Below, in pieces: positions 48,669-58,396 of a stretch of 64,000 bases of DNA. Made by a program: the position numbers and the translations under genes. The stretch is from CADCTB01 sp963768975 (lineage in GTDB: Bacteria; Actinomycetota; Acidimicrobiia; Acidimicrobiales; AC-14), in NCBI GenBank assembly GCA_963768975.1, contig CAVYKB010000013.1:62001-126000 (forward strand), in the 5' to 3' direction. The notes below the pieces were generated by a model that had not been told where the DNA came from, searched no databases, and worked only from the letters and a program-made list of their open reading frames with translations. Positions within the stretch are counted from its first letter, which is position 1. Every line of letters starts with the position of its first letter.

Positions 48669-49996
48669 AGGCGCTCGTCGTCGGCGGCGCCGGCTACATC
48701 GGCAGCGTCGTCGCCCGCCACCTCCTCGACGCCGGCCACAGAGTCACCGTGGCCGACAACCTGTCCACGGGCCACCGCTGGGCGGTGCCCGCCAGCGCCG
48801 AGCTCTGCGTCGTTGACGTGCTTGACTTGCCGGCACTCACCGACGTGGTGGCCGAGGGCTTCGACGCCGTGCTGCACTTCGCCGCCCTGTCGCTCGTCGG
48901 GGAGTCGGTCGCCGAGCCCGTCAGGTACTTCCGCACCAACGTGGGCGGCAGCCTCAACCTCCTCGATGCCATGCGGGCCGCCGGCGTGCGCCGGCTGGTC
49001 TTCTCCTCCACTGCCGCCACCTACGGCGAGCCGGAAGAGATCCCGATAACGGAGTCGGCGCCCACGCGGCCCACCAACCCCTACGGCGCGTCGAAGGTCG
49101 CAGTCGACAACGCCATCGGCTACGAGGCGGCGGCCACCGGCCTGGGCGCGGTCAGCCTCCGGTACTTCAACGTGGCTGGCGCGTCCGGCCGCCAGGGCGA
49201 GGACCATGACCCCGAAACCCACTTGATCCCGTCGGTGCTCAAGGTCGCCCTCGGCCAGAAGGACACGGTGGCCATCTTTGGCACCGACTACCCGACGCCC
49301 GACGGTACCGCCATCCGGGATTACATCCACGTCGATGACCTCGCCCGAGCCCACCTGCTGGCGCTCGAGGGCACCACCGAGCAGGGTCACCGCATCTTCA
49401 ACCTCGGCAACGGCAGGGGGTTCTCGGTGCGGGAGGTGGTCGACGCCGCCCGGCTCGTCACCGGCTGCCAGATACCGGCCGTCGAGTCGCCCCGCCGGGC
49501 CGGTGACCCTCCCGTCCTGGTGGCGTCCAGCGAGCGCATCCGGGCCGAGCTCGGCTGGGTGCCCGAGAAGCCGGCGCTGGAGGACATGGTGTCCGACGCG
49601 TGGGACTGGATGCGCACTCGGCCTACGAGCACGCCCCGCGGCGGACGGCGAGAGGACAGCTCGCTCGACGCGGTGAGGGTCACGGCGAGCGCAGCGCCCG
49701 GAGGCGGCCGACCACGGCCGGGAAGGCGGCGGCGAACGCCTCGATGTCGGCGTCGGTCGTCGACCACCCCACCGACACGCGCAACGAGCGCTCCGCCTCC
49801 ACCCCCATCGCCGCCAGCACCGGCGACGGCTCCAGCGACTCAGACGAGCAGGCGCTGCCCGAGTGGGCGGCGACGCCGGCCTGGTCCAAGCCGAGCAGCA
49901 CGGCTTCCGCCTCCACTCCGTCGACGCCGAAGCAGGCGATGTGGGGCACCCGGTCGACCGTGTCGCCGTAGGTCACAACGCCGTCGACGGCCGTAG
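48665..49996 (+). CDS. galE: UDP-glucose 4-epimerase with antisense-derived C-terminal extension
   Basis: Residues 1-325 are a complete GalE: NAD motif GGAGYIGS, SSTAATYGEP with catalytic Ser, NPYGASKVAVD with the YxxxK pair, LRYFNVAGA and RDYIHVDDLARAHL. The GTG overlaps the previous stop (GTGA). The family ends near DAWDWMRTRP (about 49625), but here the frame has no stop until 49996. The extra 120 or so residues are Arg-Pro-rich and are simply the complement of the convergent cysteine desulfurase gene. Either the natural stop was lost or a base error hides it. Confidence 0.88.
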   Translation: MKALVVGGAGYIGSVVARHLLDAGHRVTVADNLSTGHRWAVPASAELCVVDVLDLPALTDVVAEGFDAVLHFAALSLVGESVAEPVRYFRTNVGGSLNLLDAMRAAGVRRLVFSSTAATYGEPEEIPITESAPTRPTNPYGASKVAVDNAIGYEAAATGLGAVSLRYFNVAGASGRQGEDHDPETHLIPSVLKVALGQKDTVAIFGTDYPTPDGTAIRDYIHVDDLARAHLLALEGTTEQGHRIFNLGNGRGFSVREVVDAARLVTGCQIPAVESPRRAGDPPVLVASSERIRAELGWVPEKPALEDMVSDAWDWMRTRPTSTPRGGRREDSSLDAVRVTASAAPGGGRPRPGRRRRTPRCRRRSSTTPPTRATSAPPPPPSPPAPATAPATQTSRRCPSGRRRRPGPSRAARLPPPLRRRRSRRCGAPGRPCRRRSQRRRRP

Positions 49997-50774
49997 CGGC
50001 GCGGATCAGCGCCTCGGTCTGGGCCCGTGCGTTCCCGAGCTCGGCCATCGACGCCGCGACGCCGAACCCGACGACGCCGGCGACGTTCTCCATGCCCGCC
50101 CGCCGGCCCCGCTCCTGCTCGCCGCCGACCAGCAAGGGCCGCAGCCGCACGCCCCGCCGGATCAGGAGCGCGCCGACGCCCTGGGGCCCGCCCAGCTTGT
50201 GGGCGCTCACCGACATGAGGTCGGCGCCGAGCGCCGCGAAGTCGAGGAGCATGTGGCCGGCGGCACACGCGGCGTCGACGTGGACGAGGACGCCCCGCTC
50301 CCGGCAGCCGGCGACGACCTCCGCCACCGGCTGGGTGGTCCCGACCTCGTGGTTCGCCCACTGCAGGTGGACGAGAGCGGTGTTGGGACGGATCGCGTCG
50401 AGCACCTCATCGACGTCGACTCGGCCGAGGCGGTTCACGCCCACCTCGCTGGCCTCGCCGAAGGCGCCCGACGCGTCCCGCACCGCCGAGTGCTCGACCG
50501 CCGGCACCACGACGTGCCGCCGGCGCTCCGTGGCGCCCCACACCGCGGCCACGATCGCCTCCGTCGCCCCGCCGGTGAACACAACCTCCCGGGGGCGTGC
50601 GCCCAGGGAAGCGGCCACCTGCTCCCGGGCCTGCTCGACCGCCCCCCGGGACTGTCGACCGTCGGTGTGGACCCGACCCGGGTCGGCGGCGAACGACAGC
50701 CACGGGAGCATGGCCTCCACCACCTCCGGCCGGGCCGGCGACGTTGACGCGTGGTCGAGGTAGTGCCGGGCCAC
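49680..50774 (-). CDS. Cysteine desulfurase (NifS/IscS-like)
   Basis: The 364-residue PLP enzyme removes sulfur from cysteine for Fe-S and other cofactors. It opens HYLDHASTSPARPEV, carries FTGGATEA, the PLP-binding Lys in SVSAHKLGGPQG, and the catalytic Cys in SGSACSSESLEPS. The segment GEQERGRRAGMENV is typical. A GTG start is used; no clear ribosome-binding site is seen. It lies 9 nt downstream of the sufR-like gene on the same strand. Its last 317 nt overlap the galE extension. Confidence 0.93.
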   Translation of the reverse strand: MARHYLDHASTSPARPEVVEAMLPWLSFAADPGRVHTDGRQSRGAVEQAREQVAASLGARPREVVFTGGATEAIVAAVWGATERRRHVVVPAVEHSAVRDASGAFGEASEVGVNRLGRVDVDEVLDAIRPNTALVHLQWANHEVGTTQPVAEVVAGCRERGVLVHVDAACAAGHMLLDFAALGADLMSVSAHKLGGPQGVGALLIRRGVRLRPLLVGGEQERGRRAGMENVAGVVGFGVAASMAELGNARAQTEALIRAATAVDGVVTYGDTVDRVPHIACFGVDGVEAEAVLLGLDQAGVAAHSGSACSSESLEPSPVLAAMGVEAERSLRVSVGWSTTDADIEAFAAAFPAVVGRLRALRSP

Positions 50775-50783
50775 CCGGCGTGC

Positions 50784-51493
50784 CTAGACGAGCGTGATGC
50801 AGATGTCGTCGCCGCGGGGCGCGACGCCGACGTCTCGGGCACCGTGTCGCCGTAGAGCGTCTCGAGCATGCCCTTGACGATGCCCCGGTCGACGGCGCAG
50901 ATCACCGGGTGCTGCACGGCGGCGCCACCGAAGGGGCACTGCTCGGAGATGATGGCCAGCCCGTTGTCACGCGACTCGGTGTGGGAGGCGAAGCCGTGGG
51001 CGGTCAGGGCGTCGGCCACCGCGTGCAGCGCGGCCTGGAGCGACCGGTGGCCTTCGCCGGGCGCCATGGACGCGGCCAGCGACCGCCCGTACTCCTCTCC
51101 CACCGACTCGGCCATGGCTTCGGCCTGCTCGCTGGGCACCAGGGCCAGCATGCGGCCGAGCAGGGCGATCAGCAGGTCGTCACGGCGGACGGGGAACTCC
51201 AGGGCCAAGGCCTTGTCGGTGACCTGGTACCGCTTCGACGGGCGGCCGGCGCCGGGCTTGGCCGGCCGGCCGATCTGCACCTGGAGGTACCCGCCGGCGG
51301 CCAGCTTGTCGAGGTGGTGGCGGGCGACGTTGGGGTGCAGGCCGAAGCGCTGCGCGACCTCGGCGGTGGTCACGCCCTCGGTGGCGGCGTGGGCGAAGAG
51401 GTAGATGTCGCGGCGGGTGGCGTCGCCGAACGCAGAGGTGGCGGCGGTGACCCCGGCGGTGAACGCATCAGCCGAGAGGGGCACCTGCTCCAT
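50784..51493 (-). CDS. SufR-like Fe-S-sensing repressor, frameshifted near its end
   Basis: A winged-helix domain (TTAEVAQRFGLHPNVARHHL) is followed by the SufR cysteine pattern CPFGGAAVQHPVICAVDRG, which binds an Fe-S cluster. The family C-terminus DDICITLV with a TAG at 50784 is present but one base out of frame; a single base appears lost near 50846. As read, the frame instead runs to 50435 inside the desulfurase gene. The interval is 710 nt, one short of 237 codons. The ATG follows TAGAAT by six nt (leaderless). It may be a real mutation or a base-call error. Confidence 0.85.
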
Positions 51494-51505
51494 ACCGGTA
51501 TTCTA

Positions 51506-51519
51506 CCTATGTCCATAGG
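51506..51519. promoter_or_regulatory. Palindrome between sufR-like and mrp genes
   Basis: CCTATGTCCATAGG has perfect 6-bp arms and a 2-bp centre. It directly abuts the TAGAAT hexamer (minus strand, 51505-51500) of sufR and ends just before the AGGAG of mrp. It is a strong candidate for the SufR operator controlling both directions. Confidence 0.65.
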
Positions 51520-51528
51520 AGAAATTGC

Positions 51529-52672
<1,144 letters not shown>

Positions 52673-52683
<11 letters not shown>

Positions 52684-53254
52684 CCGCCGGCGGCCGCCAG
52701 GGCCTCAGCCACTCGGTCTCTGGCCAGCCCTCCACGCCGGCCATCAGCGCGTACATGGTCGCCCCGTCGATGGACTCCCGCACGATGTCGGCGTGCCCGG
52801 CGTGGCGGGCGGTCTCCTCGATGACGTGCAGCAGCACCCAGCGGACCGACCACGCGTCGACATCGGCCGGGAACCACGGGACGCCCTTCGGAACGGGCAC
52901 CGGCTGGTCGAGGGGCACGCCGGCCATCGACGCCTCGGTATCCCGCGCCACCTCGTCATAGAGGGCCAGCGCGCCGGCGAGGGTCTCGTCGTCGCGGAGG
53001 CGGAAGCCGTCGGCGTAGTCCTGCTCGTTGCCGGGCGACGACTGGCGCTGCAGGGCCATGTCGATCCAGTGCCGCTCGGTGTCGGCCACGTGCTTCACCA
53101 GCCCGCCGACGCTGAGGGTGCCGGCGGTCGGCGTCAGCCGGGCCTGATCCTCGGTCAGGCCGAAGGCGGCATTGCGGATGCCGTCGCGCTGCTGGGCGAT
53201 GTACGCCAGCAGGAGGGCCTTCTCGTCGGTGAGCGGGGGAGTGTTTCCCGGCAT
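52673..53254 (-). CDS. DinB-family (DUF664) protein
   Basis: The 193-residue protein is a four-helix DinB-like fold with histidines at the metal-site positions: GGLVKHVADTERHW, LLHVIEETARHAGHADIVRE. The family includes thiol transferases that use mycothiol or bacillithiol. AAGGAG lies 6 nt before the ATG at 53254. It ends by overlapping the convergent mrp gene by 11 nt. Confidence 0.9.
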
Positions 53255-53318
53255 TCGGTCTCCTTGTCGTCGGTCGAGGCCATACTGCGACTCGAAACCG
53301 GCCATGTGATGACCGGTT

Positions 53319-54323
53319 CTATTCCGCTTCTGCGGCCACCCGCAGAGCCAGGACCTGGGCCACCCGCTCGACCCAGGGCTCGACCGGCTCGCCGGCCACC
53401 AGCCGCACGCCGGCCTCGCGGGCGGTGACCGACACCGGACCGTCGTCGAGGGGGTGGGCGTCGATGGCGAGCACCTCCTCCACGTCGACACCTGGCACCC
53501 GCACAACGAGGTCGGCTCCGACGTCGGCCCCGGAGACGTCGGCCCGCCGGCCTGGATCGGGCCGGCGCAGCGCGAACTCCAGCGCCGCCACCACATGCCG
53601 GCGGAGGTCGTCCGCCGCGGCGGTTCGAGCGCGCCACGCACCGAGGGCGCCGGCGTCGGCCGACTCCATCCGGTCAACCACGTTCACCACCGCGTCCAGG
53701 ACGTCGACCGGCTCGTCCAGCACCACCAGCGGCACGCCACCGGCCCGGAGCAGTACTCCGCCGGCGAGCGCACGGGCCACCCGGCCGTTGCCGTCGGCGA
53801 AGGGCTGGACGTGCAACAGCGCATCGTGCAGCCATCCGGCTTGGACCACCGGGTGCAGGTCGGCGAACCCAGGGGCGACGGCCAGCTCGCAGAGCCGGGC
53901 CGTCTCGCGAACGACCAGCGCGACGGGAGCGGTGGCCAGCCAGCCGCCGCCGTCGAGACGGACGTGGTTGGGGTGGTGCTTGTAGTCGCCGTGGGCCATG
54001 ACGTGGTCCTGCGGGTGGTCTTCGACCAGGACCTCGTGGGTCAACTGGGGCCGGCACGCCGTCGCATGCACGGCGCGGATCGTCGTCTCGGAGACGGGTG
54101 CGCCCCGGGCCATCTCCAGCGCGTCGAGGTTGGCCCGCACATGGCCCCGCGCGACGTCGTCCAAGGCCGAAAGGGACGCACCGCCGGCCAGCAACGAGAT
54201 GGCCAGCTCTCGGTCGGGGCCGATCACGCCGTCGAGGACAGCCGACTGGAACGCAGCAGCCAGCAGGGCACCCCGGGCCAGCATCGCCGCCCGGTCGGGG
54301 TCGTCCCGGCCGAGCGCCTCCAC
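53319..54323 (-). CDS. Fic-domain protein with Gln in place of the catalytic His
   Basis: The 334-residue protein carries a Fic core with QPFADGNGRVARAL, where active Fic enzymes have HPFx(D/E)GNGR. The Gln replaces the His that activates the target hydroxyl for AMPylation, so ordinary activity is doubtful. A His lies two residues earlier (LLHVQPF). The N-terminal helical part (AAFQSAVLDGVIG) is typical of this Fic subgroup. The GTG at 54323 is the first standard start, but the frame stays open upstream with coding-like residues (LYRTLEPWVAV). A CTG at 54395 lies 11 nt after GGAGG, so the true start may be earlier. Confidence 0.8.
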   Translation of the reverse strand: MEALGRDDPDRAAMLARGALLAAAFQSAVLDGVIGPDRELAISLLAGGASLSALDDVARGHVRANLDALEMARGAPVSETTIRAVHATACRPQLTHEVLVEDHPQDHVMAHGDYKHHPNHVRLDGGGWLATAPVALVVRETARLCELAVAPGFADLHPVVQAGWLHDALLHVQPFADGNGRVARALAGGVLLRAGGVPLVVLDEPVDVLDAVVNVVDRMESADAGALGAWRARTAAADDLRRHVVAALEFALRRPDPGRRADVSGADVGADLVVRVPGVDVEEVLAIDAHPLDDGPVSVTAREAGVRLVAGEPVEPWVERVAQVLALRVAAEAE

Positions 54324-54504
54324 CCGCCCGACCGACGCCGCCCATGCCGGCTCGTCGACCGCGACAGCGACCCAGGGCTCGAGGGTCCGATACAGGGGGT
54401 CGGCTTCCTCCGAAAGCGAGTGACCGCTCAGGGAGCCGCCGGCCTCGCCGGCCGCCCCGCGAAGCGAGGCGCTGTGCTTGTCGGTTCGCTCGCCAGAGGC
54501 TCGC

Positions 54505-55050
54505 TCACGGCGCCGCCATGCGGCCGGCGAGGGCCGTCGCCAGCCGCAGCCGCTCGGCGTCCGGGAACGCTGTTGTCGCTTGCAGGTCCTGGATCGAGCC
54601 GAAGGCGCGGCCCACTTGGATGAACGTGAAGTCGACGTTCAGCACGATGTTCGTGCTCTGGGTGCGGAACCGGGCGACGGTCCGGTAGGCGACGGACTGG
54701 TCGCCCACGTTGATGGCCGGCAGCTTGGTGGTCGTCACCGACACATTGAGGTTGGTGGTGTCGGAACCGAGCGCCACGATGAGGGGGTTGTTGTTCACGC
54801 AGGCGTTGGCTGCCGCCTCGAACTCAGGGCTGTCACCGCCGAGGTCCGGCCGATCCTGGGTGTAGCCGGGCAGGTCGGTGGCGCTGAGCACGATCCGCTG
54901 CGCCTTGGCCTTGTCGAGCTGGATCTGCGAGAGCGTGGTGGTCGTCGCCGGCGCGACGGTCGTGGTCGAGCTGGCCGAGCCCTCTTCGTCGCCGCACGCT
55001 CCGAAGAGCAGGACGGCCGCCAACCCGATGGCCACCGTCCTTCCTCGCAT
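54505..55050 (-). CDS. Lipoprotein of unknown function
   Basis: The 181-residue protein begins MRGRTVAIGLAAVLLFGAC, a lipoprotein signal with Cys19, then a Ser-Thr linker. The mature part (ATDLPGYTQDRPD, ACVNNNPLIVALGSDTTN, AYRTVARFRTQ) is compact and polar. It resembles actinomycete extracytoplasmic sensor-like lipoproteins, but I cannot name the family. GGAGG precedes the ATG. It sits just downstream of an ABC exporter on the same strand (gap 31 nt, upstream exporter gene first). Confidence 0.75.
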   Translation of the reverse strand: MRGRTVAIGLAAVLLFGACGDEEGSASSTTTVAPATTTTLSQIQLDKAKAQRIVLSATDLPGYTQDRPDLGGDSPEFEAAANACVNNNPLIVALGSDTTNLNVSVTTTKLPAINVGDQSVAYRTVARFRTQSTNIVLNVDFTFIQVGRAFGSIQDLQATTAFPDAERLRLATALAGRMAAP

Positions 55051-55080
55051 GTCGCCTCCGCATCGTCGCCGCTGGTTCGC

Positions 55081-56952
55081 TCAGTGTACGGGTAGCGGCT
55101 CGCCGGCGAACTGGGTGCGGTACAGGTGGGCGTAGCGGCCACCGGCAGCCAGGAGCTCGTCGTGGCCGCCCCGCTCGACGATACGGCCGCCTTCGACGAC
55201 GAGGATGAGGTCGGCGGCCCGGACGGTGGAGAGCCGGTGGGCGATGACGAGCGCCGTCCGTCCCTCGAGCGCCTCGGCCAGCGCCTCCTGGACGGCGGCC
55301 TCGGAGTCGGAATCCAAGTGGGCGGTGGCCTCGTCGAGGAGCACGACCCGGGGCCGGGCCAGCAGCAGGCGGGCGATGGTGAGGCGCTGGCGCTCGCCAC
55401 CGGAGAGCCGGTAGCCCCGCTCGCCCACGACCGTGTCGAGGCCGTCGCCCAGGCTACGGACGAGGCCGTCGAGCCGGGAGCGGCGCAGCGCGTCCCACAG
55501 CTCGTCGTCGCCGGCGGCGGGCCGGGCGTAGAGGAGGTTGGCCCGGATGGTGTCGTGGAACAGGTGCCCGTCCTGGGTCACCATGCCGACCGCGCCCCGC
55601 AGATCGTCGAACGACAGGTCCCGCACGTCGACGCCCGAGAGGCGCACGGTGCCGGTATCGACGTCGTAAAGCCGGGGGACCAGGGAGGCGATCGTCGACT
55701 TGCCGGCGCCGGAGCTGCCCACCAGGGCCACCGTCTGGCCGGCCTCCACCCGGAAGGAGACGCCGTGCAGGACCTCGTCGGGCTGGCGGCCGTCGAGCAC
55801 GAAGACGTCCTCCAGCGAGGCCAGCGACACCCTGTCGGCCGACGGGTACGAGAAGCGCACGCCCTCGAACTCGACCGACACGGGACCGGCCGGGAAGGGC
55901 AGGGGATCGGGCCGCTCGGCGATGAGCGGCTTGATGTCGAGCACCTCGAAGACCCGCTCGAAGCTCACCAGGGCGGTGGTGACGTCGAGCCGGGCGCTGG
56001 CCAGCGCCGTCAGCGGGGTGTAGAGGCGGGTGAGCAGCAGGGCCAGGGTGACGACCGTGCCGGCGGCCAGCTCGCCCCGCAGGGCCAGGTAGCCGCCGAG
56101 GCCGTAGATCAGGGCCTGGGCCAGGCCGGACACGAGGATGAGCGCCCGCATGAACACCTCCGTGGCCATGGCCGAGCGCACGCCGATGTCGCGCACCCGG
56201 GCGGCCCGGAGACCGAACTCGGCCGACTCCTGCGCCGGCCGCCCGAACAGTTTCACCAGCACGGCGCCGGCGGCGGAGAAGCGCTCGGTCATCTGTGACG
56301 TCATCGCCGCGTTGTGGTCGGCCGCCTCCCGCTCCAGCTGGCCGACCCGGGCGCCGACCCGCCGGGCGGGGACTACGAAGATGGGCAGCAGCACCAGCGC
56401 CAGCACGGTGATCTGCCACGAGAGGCGGGCCATGACGGCGACCGTCAACCCGAGGGCGATGAGGTTGGTCAGCACGCCGGAGAGGGCGGAGGTGAAGGCC
56501 CGCTGAGCGCCGATCACGTCGTTGTTGAGCCGGCTGACGAGGGCGCCCGTTCGGGTGCGGGTGAAGAAGGCGACCGGCATGGACTGCACGTGGTCGAACA
56601 CGGCCCGGCGCAGGTCCAGGATCAGCCCCTCGCCGATCCGGCTGGACTGGACCCGCTCGACCAGGCCGAGGCCGGCGCCGGCGAGAGCTAGCGCCGCGAT
56701 AAGGGCGGCGAGCCCGACCACGGTATCGGTGGCCTCGCCGGCGACGATGGCGTCGACGGCCCTGCCGGCCAGCACCGGCGTGGCCACGCCCAGCACCGCG
56801 CCGGCGGTGCTCAGGGCGAGGAAGGCCACGAGCGCCCGGCGGTGCGGCCGGGCGAAGGCCGCCACTCGCCGCGACGTGGCCCGGCTCACCGACCGCCGCG
56901 GGCCCTCGTCCTGCATGGTGCTCTGCAACGCCATCCACACGCTCACGTCCAT
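55081..56952 (-). CDS. ABC exporter, fused membrane and ATPase domains
   Basis: The 623-residue half-transporter has a six-helix type I exporter domain (about residues 40-320) and an ATPase domain with Walker A GSSGAGKST, signature LSGGERQRLTIA, Walker B VVLLDEATAHLD and switch His in LVIAHRLS. It resembles MsbA/multidrug exporters and would act as a homodimer. The ATG lies seven nt after TACGGT (minus strand, 56965-56960), fitting a leaderless mRNA. A 16-bp palindrome lies just upstream, suggesting control by a dedicated repressor. Confidence 0.93.
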   Translation of the reverse strand: MDVSVWMALQSTMQDEGPRRSVSRATSRRVAAFARPHRRALVAFLALSTAGAVLGVATPVLAGRAVDAIVAGEATDTVVGLAALIAALALAGAGLGLVERVQSSRIGEGLILDLRRAVFDHVQSMPVAFFTRTRTGALVSRLNNDVIGAQRAFTSALSGVLTNLIALGLTVAVMARLSWQITVLALVLLPIFVVPARRVGARVGQLEREAADHNAAMTSQMTERFSAAGAVLVKLFGRPAQESAEFGLRAARVRDIGVRSAMATEVFMRALILVSGLAQALIYGLGGYLALRGELAAGTVVTLALLLTRLYTPLTALASARLDVTTALVSFERVFEVLDIKPLIAERPDPLPFPAGPVSVEFEGVRFSYPSADRVSLASLEDVFVLDGRQPDEVLHGVSFRVEAGQTVALVGSSGAGKSTIASLVPRLYDVDTGTVRLSGVDVRDLSFDDLRGAVGMVTQDGHLFHDTIRANLLYARPAAGDDELWDALRRSRLDGLVRSLGDGLDTVVGERGYRLSGGERQRLTIARLLLARPRVVLLDEATAHLDSDSEAAVQEALAEALEGRTALVIAHRLSTVRAADLILVVEGGRIVERGGHDELLAAGGRYAHLYRTQFAGEPLPVH

Positions 56953-56969
56953 GGCGACGACCGTACAAG

Positions 56970-56985
56970 CTCAAGTTAACTTGAG
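56970..56985. promoter_or_regulatory. 16-bp perfect palindrome upstream of the ABC exporter gene
   Basis: CTCAAGTTAACTTGAG is its own reverse complement. It begins 5 bp upstream of the exporter's -10 hexamer and covers the spacer and -35 region. A further TCAAG follows at 56987. The sequence is AT-rich against its surroundings, typical of a MarR- or TetR-type operator. No regulator gene is adjacent. Confidence 0.65.
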
Positions 56986-57032
56986 GTCAAGTGGCCGCGG
57001 GCGAAAACGGGGCGAGTGGTCGTAGCCTGTGA

Positions 57033-57737
57033 ATGGTGGAGGGCAAACCGGTCGGCCGACGCGTCGTCCTGGGCATGATGGGCACCGGCGTGGCCGGGAT
57101 CCTCTTCGGCTCGAAGGCCGCCGACCTCCTGGAGCGGGTGGTCGCTCCCATCGCCTCCCGTGACGGCACCGGGTTCCTGTCCCTGTTCCCCGTCGGCCGG
57201 TTCCGCATCTACACCGTCACCGGCCGGCTGCACTCGCGCTCGGAGGCGGACTACCGGCTCAGCGTCTCCGGCCACGTCGACACGCCGGCCACCTTCACCA
57301 TGGCCGACCTGCGGGCCATGCCGCCGACCCGTATGACCAAGGACTTCCAGTGCGTCACCGGCTGGCGGGTCCACGATGTGAAGTGGGTCGGCGTGCGCCT
57401 GGCCGACGTCATCGACAAGGCCGGCGCAAAGGACGGGGCGTGGGGCGTGCGGTTCCTTTCATTCGACGGCGTGTACACCGAGACCCTCACCATGGACCAG
57501 GCCCGCCGCGAGGACGTGATCGTGGCCTACGAGATGGAGGGTAAGCCGGTGTCGTCGGCCCACGGTGGACCGGCCCGGCTCTACGTCGCCCCCATGTACG
57601 GCTACAAGTCGATCAAGTGGCTGAACCGGATCGAGATCACCGAGACCGAGCCACCGGCGGGCTACTGGGAGGTCCGCGGCTACGACACCGACGCCTGGAT
57701 CGGCAAGTCCAACGGCCGCGATGACCGTCCGGTCTGA
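57033..57737 (+). CDS. Molybdopterin-dependent oxidoreductase (sulfite oxidase/YedY-like)
   Basis: The 234-residue protein has a Tat-like start (VGRRVVLGMMGTG) and a sulfite-oxidase-type molybdopterin domain with the Mo-ligating Cys in FQCVTGWRVHDVKW. Other family segments are TMDQARREDVIVAYEMEGKP and YGYKSIKWLNRIE. It overlaps the next gene, a b-type cytochrome, by 17 nt, like MsrP-MsrQ-type pairs. The start could also be GTG 57036, seven nt after TAGCCT (57023-57028). Confidence 0.9.
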   Translation: MVEGKPVGRRVVLGMMGTGVAGILFGSKAADLLERVVAPIASRDGTGFLSLFPVGRFRIYTVTGRLHSRSEADYRLSVSGHVDTPATFTMADLRAMPPTRMTKDFQCVTGWRVHDVKWVGVRLADVIDKAGAKDGAWGVRFLSFDGVYTETLTMDQARREDVIVAYEMEGKPVSSAHGGPARLYVAPMYGYKSIKWLNRIEITETEPPAGYWEVRGYDTDAWIGKSNGRDDRPV

Positions 57738-58386
57738 CGTTCCCGCGAGAGCAAGGCTGCAGCGCTTCGACGGGGCGGAGATGGCCCTGCACTGGGTCAA
57801 CGCCGGCCTGTTCCTCGTGCTCATCGTCACCGCCGCCATCCTCTACGTCGGCCAGCTGAGCGCCCTGGTCGGCCGGCGGGAGCTGATCCGGTACCTCCAC
57901 GTGGTGACCGGTTTGGCCCTTCCGTTCCCGCTGCTGGCGGCCCGGTACGGCCCCTGGCGGCAGGGCTTCGTGGCCGACATCCGCGCCCTGGCCCGCTTCG
58001 ACGACGACGACCGCCGCTGGCTACGCCGGCCCCGCAAGGCCAAGGACGTCCGCATGGGGAAGTTCCATCCCGGCCAGAAGCTGAACGCCGCCTTCACTCT
58101 GGGCGCGATCATCGTCATGCTGGCGACCGGGTCGATCATGCACTGGTTCCGCTTCTTCCCTATCGATTGGCGGACGGGCGCCACGTTCGTGCACGACTGG
58201 CTGGCGCTGGTCCTCGCCGTCGTCATCGCCGGCCACCTGAAGATGGCACTGGCCGACCCCGACGCCCGCCGGGGGATGAGCCAGGGCTGGGTCCCCACCA
58301 TCTGGGCCCGCCGCCACCGGCCGAAGTGGTACGAGGAGATGACCGGCGCTGCATCGCGAGCGGAGCAGCCCCCGGGCACCGGCTAG
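57721..58386 (+). CDS. Cytochrome b561-like membrane subunit
   Basis: The 221-residue protein has four membrane helices with histidines placed as haem ligands (EMALHWVNAG, RYLHVVTGL, SIMHWFRFFP, VIAGHLKMALADP). This is the cytochrome b561/FdnI-type fold. It overlaps the molybdopterin oxidoreductase gene and would link it to the quinone pool. Confidence 0.88.
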   Translation: MTVRSDVPARARLQRFDGAEMALHWVNAGLFLVLIVTAAILYVGQLSALVGRRELIRYLHVVTGLALPFPLLAARYGPWRQGFVADIRALARFDDDDRRWLRRPRKAKDVRMGKFHPGQKLNAAFTLGAIIVMLATGSIMHWFRFFPIDWRTGATFVHDWLALVLAVVIAGHLKMALADPDARRGMSQGWVPTIWARRHRPKWYEEMTGAASRAEQPPGTG

Positions 58387-58396
58387 ACAGGACGAC

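Noticed and set aside
54470..54540. GC-rich repeats near 54480-54520 as a terminator
   Set aside because: The repeated GCTCGCC-type words are direct, not inverted, and no T-run follows.
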